From assembly GCF_000974685.2 (NCBI RefSeq), contig NZ_AP018738.1, positions 1,736,001 to 1,800,000 on the forward strand: a stretch of 64,000 bases of DNA, read 5' to 3'. Below the pieces are notes generated by a model. The model did no database searches. It saw nothing but the letters and a program-made list of their open reading frames with translations, and had not been told where the DNA came from. The number at the start of each line of letters is the position of its first letter. The stretch's first letter is position 1. Shown here one piece after another: positions 54,832 through 63,939 of this stretch. Source of the stretch: Ferriphaselus amnicola. Its GTDB lineage: Bacteria > Pseudomonadota > Gammaproteobacteria > Burkholderiales > Gallionellaceae. Both the position numbers and the translations under genes were made by a program.

Positions 54832-56034
54832 CTAGCTGTAGCTCAACCCCATCGCTTCGCGCACGTCGCGCATGGTGTCACGCGCCAGCTCTCGGGCCTT
54901 CTCGCAACCGTCGGCGATGATGTTCTTCACCAGCGTCGGATCGTCGAGGTAGTACTGAGCGCGTTCGCGCATCGGACGTTGCTCGTCGAGCACGCCTTGT
55001 ATCACCGGTTGTTTGCATTCGATGCAACCGATGCCGGCGCTGGTGCAGCCTTGCTGCACCCAGTTCTTCACGTCGTCGCTGGAGTAAACCTGATGCAATT
55101 GCCAGACCGGACATTTCTCCGGCGTGCCGGGGTCGGTGCGACGGATACGTGCCGGGTCGGTGGGCATGGTGCGGATCTTCTTGCTGACGCTGTCTTCGTC
55201 CTCGCGCATGGTGATCGTGTTGCCGTAGGACTTGGACATCTTCTGCCCGTCCAGCCCCGGCATCCTTGACGCGGCGGTGAGCATGGATTGCGGCTCGGAC
55301 AGAATCATCTTGCCGCTGCCTTCGAGGTAGCCGAACAGGCGTTCGCGGTCGCCGTGCGAGAGGTTCTGCTGTTCATCCAGCAGCGCCTTGGCGGCCAGCA
55401 GCGCCTCGTCGTCGCCCTGCTCCTGATACTTGGTGCGCAACTCACTGTACAGACGGCCTTTCTTGCTTCCCATCTTCTTCACGGCGGACTCGGCCTTTTC
55501 CTCGAAACCGATCTCGCGTCCGTAAATGTGGTTGAAGCGGCGCGCGATCTCGCGGGTGAATTCGATGTGCGGCACTTGGTCTTCGCCGACCGGCACTTGC
55601 GTGGCGCGGTAGATCAGAATGTCCGCGCTTTGCAGCAGCGGATAACCGAGAAAACCATAAGTGGACAAGTCCTTGCCGGACAACTTTTCCTGCTGATCCT
55701 TGTAAGTCGGCATCCGTTCCAGCCAGCCCAGCGGGGTGATCATGGAGAGCAGCAGATGCAGTTCGGCGTGCTCCGGCACGCGGCTCTGGATGAATAAGGT
55801 CGCATGTGCGGGATCGACGCCCGCCGCTAGCCAGTCGATCACCATGTCCCACACGCTTTGCTCGATCACCTGCGGCGTGTCGTAATGCGTGGTCAGCGCG
55901 TGCCAGTCGGCGACGAAGAACAGGCACTCCATCTCGTGCTGCATCTTCACCCAGTTCTTCAACACGCCGTGGTAATGGCCGAGATGCAGGCTGCCGGTGG
56001 GGCGCATGCCTGACAAGACGCGATCAGCAAACAT
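54832..56034 (-). CDS. trpS: Tryptophanyl-tRNA synthetase
   Basis: Class I synthetase charging tRNA-Trp, 400 residues, longer than the about 334 of E. coli. The HIGH-like motif is GSLHLGHYHG (about residue 16), and KMSKSYGNT (about 235) is the second signature. A cysteine-bearing insert (VQQGCTSAGIGCIECKQP, about 322-340) is typical of the beta/gamma subtype. It is nine bases after the M50 protease gene and just before scpA. Confidence 0.95.
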   Translation of the reverse strand: MFADRVLSGMRPTGSLHLGHYHGVLKNWVKMQHEMECLFFVADWHALTTHYDTPQVIEQSVWDMVIDWLAAGVDPAHATLFIQSRVPEHAELHLLLSMITPLGWLERMPTYKDQQEKLSGKDLSTYGFLGYPLLQSADILIYRATQVPVGEDQVPHIEFTREIARRFNHIYGREIGFEEKAESAVKKMGSKKGRLYSELRTKYQEQGDDEALLAAKALLDEQQNLSHGDRERLFGYLEGSGKMILSEPQSMLTAASRMPGLDGQKMSKSYGNTITMREDEDSVSKKIRTMPTDPARIRRTDPGTPEKCPVWQLHQVYSSDDVKNWVQQGCTSAGIGCIECKQPVIQGVLDEQRPMRERAQYYLDDPTLVKNIIADGCEKARELARDTMRDVREAMGLSYS

Positions 56035-56043
56035 GATATTCCT

Positions 56044-56691
56044 TTAGATTCCGAAAATTAGACTCAAAACGTACACAAATCCGCGATACAGCGGCGACAG
56101 TATCCAGCTCAACACCGGCGTCACCGCAAGCACGATCAAGATCATCATGCCGTAAGGCTCGACCTTGGAAAGCTGGAACGCCTGCCGGTAGGGCAACATG
56201 CTCACAGCGATGCGTCCGCCATCCAGCGGCGGCAAGGGCAGCAGGTTGAGCACCATCAGCACCGCATTGATCTTGATGCCGATCTGCGCCATCTCCAACA
56301 TGGGCTCGGCGTAATAGCTGTCAGGGAACGCCCACGACACTTTGGCGACGATGGCCCAGCCTATGGCCATGAGCAAGTTGGAAGCTGGCCCTGCCAGCGC
56401 GACCCACAGCATGTCCTTCTTGGGATGGCGCAAAGCAGAGAAATTGACCGGCACGGGCTTGGCCCAGCCGAACAGGATGCCGCCCACAGCCAGCGTCAAC
56501 AGCGGCAGCAAAATCGTGCCGACCGGGTCGATGTGACGAATCGGATTTAGGCTGATACGTCCAGCCGCATGCGCCGTCATGTCGCCGAAATGGCGCGCCA
56601 CGTAGCCGTGCGCGGCTTCGTGCAAAGTGATGGCGAACAGTACTGGGATGGCCGCGATGACGATGGTCTGGATGAGTTGATCCAAGGTCAA
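56044..56691 (-). CDS. Site-2-protease-like membrane metalloprotease (M50)
   Basis: Integral membrane protein of 215 residues. The zinc motif HEAAHGYVARHFGD (about 24-37, HExxH) sits in the first membrane region, and the third ligand in NLLPLPPLDGGRI (about 149-161). About five helices are expected. This short form lacks a PDZ domain. Such proteins are placed near trpS/scpA and yciO in many betaproteobacteria, but substrates are unknown. It overlaps yciO by four bases. Confidence 0.9.
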   Translation of the reverse strand: MTLDQLIQTIVIAAIPVLFAITLHEAAHGYVARHFGDMTAHAAGRISLNPIRHIDPVGTILLPLLTLAVGGILFGWAKPVPVNFSALRHPKKDMLWVALAGPASNLLMAIGWAIVAKVSWAFPDSYYAEPMLEMAQIGIKINAVLMVLNLLPLPPLDGGRIAVSMLPYRQAFQLSKVEPYGMMILIVLAVTPVLSWILSPLYRGFVYVLSLIFGI

Positions 56692-57317
56692 TCCTCGCTC
56701 GCAAAGGCGGAGGCATCCCCCGCCCCGGTGCGCAACACTTTAGGCGTAGCTCCGGTCATATCCACCACCGTGGTCGGGTTGATGCCGACGATGCCGCCCT
56801 CGATGAACAGATCAACCTGATATTCCAAAATCTCACGGATCTCCATGATGTCGGTCAGCGGATGATGCTCTTCCGGCAGGATCAGCGTGGAACTCAGCAG
56901 CGGCTCGTTCAACTCTTCTAGCAGCGCCAGCGCCACCGGATGATCGGGGATGCGCACACCAACGGTGCTGCGCTTGGGGTGCTGCAAGCGACGCGGCACT
57001 TCCTTGGTCGCTTCCAGAATAAAGGTGAAGCTACCCGGCGTGTTGTTCTTCATCAGCCGAAAGTGTGTGTTGCTCACCTTGGCATACGTCGAAAGCTCGG
57101 ACAGATCGCGGCACACCAGCGTCAGCAGGTGCTTATCATCTTTGCCCCGGATGCGACGGATGCGATTGACCGCGTCCTTGTCGTCCAAGTGGCAGCCGAG
57201 CGCGTAACCGGAATCGGTGGGATAGACGATCACCGCGCCGTCGCGCAGCATCTCGGCGGCCTGACGGATCAGGCGCAGATTAGGATTGTCGGGATGGATC
57301 GTAAAAAGATGGGACAT
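56688..57317 (-). CDS. yciO: YciO/YrdC/Sua5 family protein
   Basis: Homologue of the threonylcarbamoyl-AMP synthases, 209 residues from the ATG at 57317. The nucleotide-binding motif VIVYPTDSGYALGC and the KDDKHLLTLVCRDLSEL segment are in place. Residues NNTPGSFTFILEATKEVPRRL match the YciO subgroup, whose role in t6A tRNA modification is disputed in E. coli. The ATG overlaps the stop of the PHP gene (TGATG). The rnm-yciO pairing is the same as in E. coli. Confidence 0.88.
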   Translation of the reverse strand: MSHLFTIHPDNPNLRLIRQAAEMLRDGAVIVYPTDSGYALGCHLDDKDAVNRIRRIRGKDDKHLLTLVCRDLSELSTYAKVSNTHFRLMKNNTPGSFTFILEATKEVPRRLQHPKRSTVGVRIPDHPVALALLEELNEPLLSSTLILPEEHHPLTDIMEIREILEYQVDLFIEGGIVGINPTTVVDMTGATPKVLRTGAGDASAFASED

Positions 57318-58189
57318 CAGGCGACTTTCTGCAAAGGTTGGTTCTCCCACAGCTGCCATACCGGACGGCAGTCCAGCGGCAGATCGGGCAAACGCCCGAT
57401 GTCGAAATAGCTTTCACCGGGGCCGTGGAAGTCTGAGCCACAGGAAGCGTACAGATTGAACTCGCTGGCATAGCGAGTGAACTCGGCATATTGCTCGGGC
57501 GTGTGGCTGCTGGTCACCACCTCCAGCGCATCACCACCCAGCGCGGCGAATTCACCCAGCAGCGAGCGCATGGTCGGCTTGCCCATGCCGTGCCGCCCCG
57601 TCATGTAACGACCGGGATGCGCCAGCACCGCCACCCCGCCACTACCGCGTATCCAGCCGACCGCATCGGTCAGCGTCGCCCACTGGTGCGGCACGTAACC
57701 CGGCTTGCCCTTCACCAGAAAGCGCTTGAAGACGTTCTTCACTTCCTTGGCTTGCCCCGCTTCGACCAGATAACGGGCGAAATGGGTGCGACCGATCATG
57801 TTGGGATTGGCCGCGTAACGCAGCGCGCCTTGCAACACGCCGCCGACACCGGCACGCGCCAGCGACTCGGCCATCAGTTCGGCACGCGCACGGCGACCAC
57901 CGCGCACCGTGGCCAGCCCAGCTGCCAGCGCCGGATGATCAGGATTCACATTGAGGCCGACGACATGGACGGTGTGGGTGCGCCAAGTCACCGAAACCTC
58001 GCAGCCGTTGATGAGGGTGATGCCGTGTTCCAGCGCGGCGATACGCGCTTCGGCCAGCCCGTCGGTATCGTCGTGATCGGTCAAAGCCAACACGCGCACA
58101 CCGCGACCCGCCGCGCGCGCCACCACTTCGGCAGGGGGCAGCAGTCCGTCAGAGATATTGGAATGGCAGTGCAGGTCGTAATCGAGCAT
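57317..58189 (-). CDS. rnm: PHP-domain 5'-3' exoribonuclease/nucleotide phosphatase RNase AM
   Basis: PHP phosphoesterase of 290 residues (YciV/TrpH-like), which in E. coli removes nucleotides from rRNA 5' ends and hydrolyses 3',5'-bisphosphates. The metal ligands are DLHCHSNISDGLLPP at the start, LTDHDDTDGL (about 36-45), AVLAHPGRY (about 195) and CGSDFHGPGE (about 256). It ends overlapping yciO by one base and starts three bases after ratB. Confidence 0.9.
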   Translation of the reverse strand: MLDYDLHCHSNISDGLLPPAEVVARAAGRGVRVLALTDHDDTDGLAEARIAALEHGITLINGCEVSVTWRTHTVHVVGLNVNPDHPALAAGLATVRGGRRARAELMAESLARAGVGGVLQGALRYAANPNMIGRTHFARYLVEAGQAKEVKNVFKRFLVKGKPGYVPHQWATLTDAVGWIRGSGGVAVLAHPGRYMTGRHGMGKPTMRSLLGEFAALGGDALEVVTSSHTPEQYAEFTRYASEFNLYASCGSDFHGPGESYFDIGRLPDLPLDCRPVWQLWENQPLQKVA

Positions 58190-58192
58190 GGA

Positions 58193-58510
58193 TCAGGCGT
58201 CGCCGCCGCCCTTTTTCATCACTTTGCCTTCTTCGGCGCGGCGCTTGCGCACTTCCTTGGGGTCGGCCAGCAAGGGTCGATAGATTTCGATGCGGTCTTG
58301 TTCGCGCAGCTCGGTGTCGGTCTTGGAGAGCTTGCCGAAGATGCCGAACTTGCCCTTATCCAAATCAATCTCGGGATACTTATCCATGATGCCGGACAGC
58401 TTCACGCCTTCGCCCAGCGAGGTGCCAGACGGCACTTGCACTTTGAGCAAAGTCTGTTCGTGAGGCAATCCGTAAACCACCTCGATATTGATCTTGTTAG
58501 AGTCCGGCAT
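58193..58510 (-). CDS. ratB: RnfH/RatB family ubiquitin-like protein
   Basis: Small beta-grasp protein of 105 residues from the ATG at 58510 (MPDSNKINIEVVYGLPHEQTLL). GTSLGEGVKLSGIMDKYPEIDL and DTELREQDRIEIYRPLLADPKEVRKRRAEE are the UPF0125 signature. It overlaps the end of ratA by 14 bases. E. coli RatB (PasI) was described as antitoxin partner of RatA, though a coenzyme-Q or membrane role is also argued. Confidence 0.9.
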   Translation of the reverse strand: MPDSNKINIEVVYGLPHEQTLLKVQVPSGTSLGEGVKLSGIMDKYPEIDLDKGKFGIFGKLSKTDTELREQDRIEIYRPLLADPKEVRKRRAEEGKVMKKGGGDA

Positions 58511-58934
58511 AGACTTTCTCCGCGCGTTTAACGAACGCATCGACAAAACTGTTGGCAACATGGCTGAACACCGGCCCGACCAACTTTTCCAGCATATGGC
58601 TAGAAAACTCATAGTGCAGACGGAATTCGACTTTGCAGGCAGAATCGGACAAGGGCACAAAGCGCCAGCCGCCATCCAGATGGCGGAACGGCCCATCTTG
58701 CAGCGTCATGCCAATGGAATAGGGCGCCTCGCGTGCATTCTCAGTGGTGAAACTCTGCTTGAGACCGTGGTAATCGATCTGCACCGAAGCGTGCACCACG
58801 TCACCTTCCAGCGAAGTCACCGACGAACCACCACACCAAGGCAGGAACTCGGGATAGCGCTCTACGCCATCCACCAGCACGAACATTTGCGCACAACTGT
58901 ACGGCACCAACACCGATTTTTCGACCAACGCCAT
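58497..58934 (-). CDS. ratA: RatA/Coq10-like START-domain protein
   Basis: Polyketide-cyclase/START-fold protein of 145 residues starting at the ATG at 58934 (MALVEKSVLVPYSCAQMFVLVDGVERYPEFLPWCGGS). The C-terminal FSHVANSFVDAFVKRAEKVY is family-specific. RatA blocks 70S ribosome formation in E. coli, while homologues such as Coq10 bind ubiquinone; which applies here is open. It is divergent from smpB, the standard arrangement. Confidence 0.92.
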   Translation of the reverse strand: MALVEKSVLVPYSCAQMFVLVDGVERYPEFLPWCGGSSVTSLEGDVVHASVQIDYHGLKQSFTTENAREAPYSIGMTLQDGPFRHLDGGWRFVPLSDSACKVEFRLHYEFSSHMLEKLVGPVFSHVANSFVDAFVKRAEKVYAGL

Positions 58935-59009
58935 CGTAACTTCGACCGCCTTCACAAAACTGCGTAGAATTATACGGGTTTCCAGCCGCTAACCGAACAC
59001 CAATCCGCC

Positions 59010-59459
59010 ATGAGCATCATCCAGAACAAAAAAGCCTTTCACGACTTCTTCATCGAAGACCGCCACGAAGCGGGCCTCATGCTAGAGGGCTGGGAAGTCA
59101 AATCCATCCGCGCCGGTCGCGTGCAGATCAAAGAAGCGTATGTTCTAGCCAAAGACGGCGCGCTGTGGTTGTTCGGCTGCCACATCAGCCCGCTCCCCAC
59201 CGCCTCCACCCACATCCACCCCGACCCCACCCGCACCCGTAAACTGCTGCTGCACAAGAACGAGATCGAAAAACTCAGCGGAAAAGTACAGCGCGCCGGT
59301 TACACCCTGATGCCGCTGGACATGCACTACAAGGGTGGACGGGTAAAACTGGACATCGGGCTGGCCAAAGGCAAGAAGGAACATGATAAAAGAGACACCG
59401 AGCGGGAACGGGATGCGAAACGCGAAGTGGCACAGGCTATGAAGAAAGAGCGAAAGTAG
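59010..59459 (+). CDS. smpB: tmRNA-binding protein SmpB
   Basis: Partner of tmRNA in freeing stalled ribosomes, 149 residues. [40 protein letters not shown] forms the OB fold start. The C-terminal [28 protein letters not shown] tail is the basic helix that enters the mRNA channel. It is divergent from ratA. No tmRNA gene (ssrA) was recognised in the 130 bases downstream or elsewhere in the window. Confidence 0.96.
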   Translation: MSIIQNKKAFHDFFIEDRHEAGLMLEGWEVKSIRAGRVQIKEAYVLAKDGALWLFGCHISPLPTASTHIHPDPTRTRKLLLHKNEIEKLSGKVQRAGYTLMPLDMHYKGGRVKLDIGLAKGKKEHDKRDTERERDAKREVAQAMKKERK

Positions 59460-59664
59460 TTCAGACTGGTCGCGCTTGCAGTGTGTGGCGACCGGAGGCA
59501 CATGCACTCCACTTGCCAAGCACTTGCTTTGCGACTCGTAGATACCGTGTTAGACCTCAGCATGGCTCGATGAGTCAAAAGGTTAGGATCGTATGATTCA
59601 GATTTTACTAGGAGAGCTGTTAGATGCTTCACGGCGACCATTCCATCAAATAATCACTAGGACA

Positions 59665-60081
59665 ATGGTCTCCGCACGCATAGCCACTGCTTGTCTTCTT
59701 TTTTCCCTGCCTGCATGGGCGCATGGAGCTGCGTGCTCCGAACATTACTTCCTTGAGTTTTTTGTCCGTTACGCCAATGAAGAGGCCTTCAGCGAAGAAA
59801 GAACCGACTGGCCACTACGGGTAACCATCGAACAGTTTGGAGAGCCAAAAACACGAACCGTCAGCCACATCCGGTCACGAAATGAGCATTGGGGCATGAG
59901 CAAAACGATCTCGGATTTTTTGAAAGAAAATCCAAACATGCGCGTCTATGTCAGCTCTGACACCAAATCGAAAGTTGTCCTGACATTCGGGATCGAAGAT
60001 GCCGACATAGTGTTCGATCTGAAATTTCGCAAGCGCAACGGCTGTTGGAAACTATATGAAGTACGTGATTTCGATCGATAA
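59665..60081 (+). CDS. Unrecognised exported protein
   Basis: I do not recognise this protein. The ATG at 59665 gives 138 residues with a clear signal peptide (MVSARIATACLLFSLPAWAHG), so the mature form should be periplasmic. The frame can be read from 59593. Two cysteines (ACSEHY and NGCWKLYEVRDFDR) could form a disulfide. The end, VFDLKFRKRNGCWKLYEVRD, resembles small NTF2-like or DUF exported proteins in which a final Trp-Lys-Leu strand is common. It lies alone between smpB and msrA. A perfect 14-base palindrome (60085-60098) follows the stop. Confidence 0.6.
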   Translation: MVSARIATACLLFSLPAWAHGAACSEHYFLEFFVRYANEEAFSEERTDWPLRVTIEQFGEPKTRTVSHIRSRNEHWGMSKTISDFLKENPNMRVYVSSDTKSKVVLTFGIEDADIVFDLKFRKRNGCWKLYEVRDFDR

Positions 60082-60200
60082 ATCTTGGGCGCGCCCAACT
60101 ATTGACCCGCCCCTGCCTTCGAGGCGATCTGCGCGGGAAGCCACACAGAATGCCTTGATCTCCACGTTAATACTAATCTGGTAGAAGATAAGATTAAACA

Positions 60201-60782
60201 ATGCCCCACCTCCTCCTAATCCTACTCTCCCTCTTCACCCTCAACGGCTACGCCGCTACGAAAGGAACCACCATGCCCAGCACTTACCAAACCGCTTACC
60301 TCGCCGGGGGGTGTTTCTGGGGCATGGAGGAGTTGGTGCGCCAAATTCCGGGCGTGATGGAGACTGAGGTGGGCTACACCGGTGGCGATACGCCGCAGGC
60401 GCGGTACGAGCAGGTGAAGACAGGCCGCACCGGCCATGCGGAATCGCTGAAGATCGTGTTCGATCCCAAGCGGCTAACTTACCGCCATCTGCTGTTTGAG
60501 TTCTTCCGCATGCACAACCCGACCACGGCCAACCGGCAGGGCAATGACCTCGGTACGCAATACCGCTCGGCCATCTTCACCACCAGCGCCGAGCAACAAG
60601 CCACCGCCGCTGAGGTGATCCGCACGGTGGATGCGTCAGGGGAATGGGGTGCGAAAGTGGTGACCGCCGTCACGCCGTTCAAGGAATTCTGGCGCGCCGA
60701 GGAGTATCACCAGAAGTATCTGGTCAAGCATCCTGACGGCTATACCTGCCACGCTATCCGCCACTTCCGCCTCGGCGAATGA
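60201..60782 (+). CDS. msrA: Peptide methionine (S)-S-oxide reductase, probably exported
   Basis: Repairs oxidised methionine, 193 residues. The active site AGGCFWGMEELVRQIPGV has the catalytic Cys (about residue 36), and GNDLGTQYRSAIFT and EEYHQKYLVKHPDGYTCH are the standard landmarks. Unusually, the first 19 residues (MPHLLLILLSLFTLNGYAA) form a signal peptide. A methionine at 25 could start a cytoplasmic form. An exported MsrA would need reducing power from the periplasm. No thiol-disulfide partner gene is adjacent. Confidence 0.9.
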   Translation: MPHLLLILLSLFTLNGYAATKGTTMPSTYQTAYLAGGCFWGMEELVRQIPGVMETEVGYTGGDTPQARYEQVKTGRTGHAESLKIVFDPKRLTYRHLLFEFFRMHNPTTANRQGNDLGTQYRSAIFTTSAEQQATAAEVIRTVDASGEWGAKVVTAVTPFKEFWRAEEYHQKYLVKHPDGYTCHAIRHFRLGE

Positions 60783-60911
60783 GCATCCGTCATCGCCAGT
60801 TGACATTGTGCGTACTTATTCTGCCATGACATAATCGGCAGGTTCGCGCGCGCGGTCAAGCAAGAGAAAATTCGTGGAAATTGTAGTGAGATTCCAGCAG
60901 GAAAAAGTTTG

Positions 60912-61880
60912 ATGAGCACACATCGTGGCAACACCAAGATGTGTGGCGTCCTTTTTGTGAGCATCGTCGGATATTCACAGCAGAGCAATCTCGAACAAAT
61001 AGCGCTGAAAGAGCAATTCGTCTCGTTCTGGAAGCGAGCCATCAGTGAAGTGCCTGCCAGTGATGTGCTGGTAGTCGATACGGGCGACGGCGCTGCCATG
61101 ACAGCGCTGGTCGAACCGGAAGATTCCTTACGCGTGGCGCTGAGGCTAGGCGAGCTGGTGGAGTCTGAACCTTACGCTCCCATGCCGCTGCATATGGGGA
61201 TCAATTTTGGGCCGATCCAATTATCCACGGATGTGCATGACAATCCGTGCGCGGTGGGTGATGCCCTTAATGTCGCACAACGAGTGATGAGCATCGCATC
61301 CCCCGGACAAATCACGGTATCGAGAGCTTATTACGATGTAATTCTTCCGTTGTCGCACAAATACGCGAAGATGTTCTTCCACCTCGGCAAGCGCGCAGAC
61401 TCGCAAGCGCGTTACCACGATGTTTATGGCTGGGGGTCGGCCAGCCCTGCCGCACCACACGCCACTCAGGAACAGGTAAAACCCCAAGAGATCGCTGCCA
61501 CCGAAAGGCCTAAAGCGGCAAAAGTGAATACCGAGTGGTCGCCGCCTAAGCGCTCCTTGCTCAGCCGCATGCTGGGCAAGGTATTTGGCCTGATCGAGAC
61601 CCTGTTCGCGCTGATCAAGTTCGCCATCTTGCTGATCGTGATCTATGAATTGTTTGTGCTGATCCCGATTCTGAAAGAGCCGGAGCATGTGCGGAAAGAG
61701 CTCAGCAGCCAGATCAACCAAGTCAAAAGCATCTGGTCTGGGCTGATCGCCGCAGAGGAAACCATCCACCCACCGGCCAAGGAAAGCAAGAAGCAAAAGC
61801 CGCCCAAACAGCCTTCTCACGCCACACCTAAGCACACTGAGCCAGCCGATCAGCCCATCGTTCCGGCTGATGAGCCATAG
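60912..61880 (+). CDS. Class III nucleotidyl cyclase-like membrane protein with degenerate metal site
   Basis: A 322-residue protein from the ATG at 60912 (AGGAAA upstream). The N-terminal 175 residues are a class III cyclase fold: GVLFVSIVGYSQQS, VVDTGDGAAMTAL, LHMGINFGPIQL, and AVGDALNVAQRVMSIASPGQITVS. The first metal aspartate of active cyclases (FxDIxGY) is Ser here (about residue 17), while the second Asp (about 59) and the Asn/Arg pair (about 120-124) remain. Catalysis is therefore doubtful. A charged linker follows, then one membrane helix (about 231-252), a helix and a Lys/Pro-rich tail. Nucleotide binding or scaffolding is possible. No promoter is obvious. Confidence 0.75.
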   Translation: MSTHRGNTKMCGVLFVSIVGYSQQSNLEQIALKEQFVSFWKRAISEVPASDVLVVDTGDGAAMTALVEPEDSLRVALRLGELVESEPYAPMPLHMGINFGPIQLSTDVHDNPCAVGDALNVAQRVMSIASPGQITVSRAYYDVILPLSHKYAKMFFHLGKRADSQARYHDVYGWGSASPAAPHATQEQVKPQEIAATERPKAAKVNTEWSPPKRSLLSRMLGKVFGLIETLFALIKFAILLIVIYELFVLIPILKEPEHVRKELSSQINQVKSIWSGLIAAEETIHPPAKESKKQKPPKQPSHATPKHTEPADQPIVPADEP

Positions 61881-61890
61881 CTTGCGGTAA

Positions 61891-62850
61891 CTATTGCGCC
61901 TCGCGGAACGCCGCCTTGACCGCTGTCGCCAGTTGAAAAACCGACATGGCGTAATACGTGCTGTTGTTGTATTTGGTAATGGCGCCAAAGTTAGCGAAGG
62001 TCAGCCAAGATTCCTTGCCATCATCCATAGCAAACTCCAACAGGGCTGCATTTTGAGCGGCCTCCACCGCGACGGAGTCTAGTGGACTGACCCCGCTGTT
62101 CGACCACTCAGCCACGAGGCGAGGCGACTTATCCCCGTCCCCCGAAAATTCGCTGGAACGCACGGCCACCGATTCACCCCGTTTCCAGCCGTATTGCTCA
62201 AGATAGTTCGCCACGCTGCCAATCGCATCCACTGTGTCAGCCAGCAGGTCCATTTTGCCGTCCTGATCGAAATCCACCGCATAGCGACGGTAGCTGCCGG
62301 GCATGAACTGCGGGATTCCCATCGCGCCCGCATACGAACCTTTCACCTCAGATAACTCAAAGCCCTGCTCACGCGACAACAACAGGAATTGCTCCAACTC
62401 ACCTCGAAAGAAATCAGCACGTCGCGGATAATCAAACGCCAGCGTGGTCAGTGCATCCAGCGTGGGAACCTTCCCCGTATCGCGCCCGTAATACGTTTCG
62501 ATCCCGATCAGCGCGACCACGATCTCGGCAGGTACGCCGTATCGCTGCTCGGCACGCGCGAGCGCCTCCCGGTGCTGCAACCAAAATGCCACGCCACGAC
62601 GGATGCGCCGCGACTCGACGAAATTGGCACGATACTCTGGCCAAGGTTTGCGTGTAGCCGGGCCGGAAAAGGCATTGATGATCGACTGACGATGCTTGGC
62701 CTGAGCAAAAGCCGACTCCAAAGCGCCACGATCAAACTGGTGGCGTTGCACCATCTCGTCGATGAAGGCATCCAGCCCTGGCAACTGCACGGCGCGGGCT
62801 TCCGGCAATAAAGCCAGCAGCATCAGAAAGGCAAGGGATCGGTTTCGCAT
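61891..62850 (-). CDS. mltB: Lytic murein transglycosylase B
   Basis: Cleaves peptidoglycan glycan strands to 1,6-anhydro ends, 319 residues from the ATG at 62850. It has a signal peptide (MRNRSLAFLMLLALLPEARA) with no lipobox Cys, so it looks soluble and periplasmic rather than a lipoprotein. The catalytic Glu lies in ALIGIETYYGRDTGKVPTLDALTTLAFDYPRR (about 115). SYAGAMGIPQFMPGSYRRYAVDFDQDGKMDL (about 185) is the family EF-hand-like site. It is convergent with the cyclase-like gene and divergent from trxB. Confidence 0.93.
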   Translation of the reverse strand: MRNRSLAFLMLLALLPEARAVQLPGLDAFIDEMVQRHQFDRGALESAFAQAKHRQSIINAFSGPATRKPWPEYRANFVESRRIRRGVAFWLQHREALARAEQRYGVPAEIVVALIGIETYYGRDTGKVPTLDALTTLAFDYPRRADFFRGELEQFLLLSREQGFELSEVKGSYAGAMGIPQFMPGSYRRYAVDFDQDGKMDLLADTVDAIGSVANYLEQYGWKRGESVAVRSSEFSGDGDKSPRLVAEWSNSGVSPLDSVAVEAAQNAALLEFAMDDGKESWLTFANFGAITKYNNSTYYAMSVFQLATAVKAAFREAQ

Positions 62851-62891
62851 GGCCGCGATTTTATCTCGACAGAAGAGTGCGCCGCTGTTAA

Positions 62892-63887
<996 letters not shown>

Positions 63888-63895
63888 GGTTCCGC

Positions 63896-63923
63896 CGTCA
63901 TTCCGGCATCCGCTGGAATGACG
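63896..63923. terminator. Palindromic hairpin after trxB
   Basis: CGTCATTCC (63896-63904) and GGAATGACG (63915-63923) form a nine-base-pair stem with a ten-base loop. The GTCATTCCGGC form resembles widespread extragenic palindromes. It may end trxB transcription, but there is no T run. Confidence 0.55.
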
Positions 63924-63939
63924 TTCTACGCGCCATCCC

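Noticed and set aside
59460-59592. Possible tmRNA downstream of smpB
   Set aside because: A GGTCGC/GCGACC hairpin is present, but no tRNA-like ends or tag frame were found.
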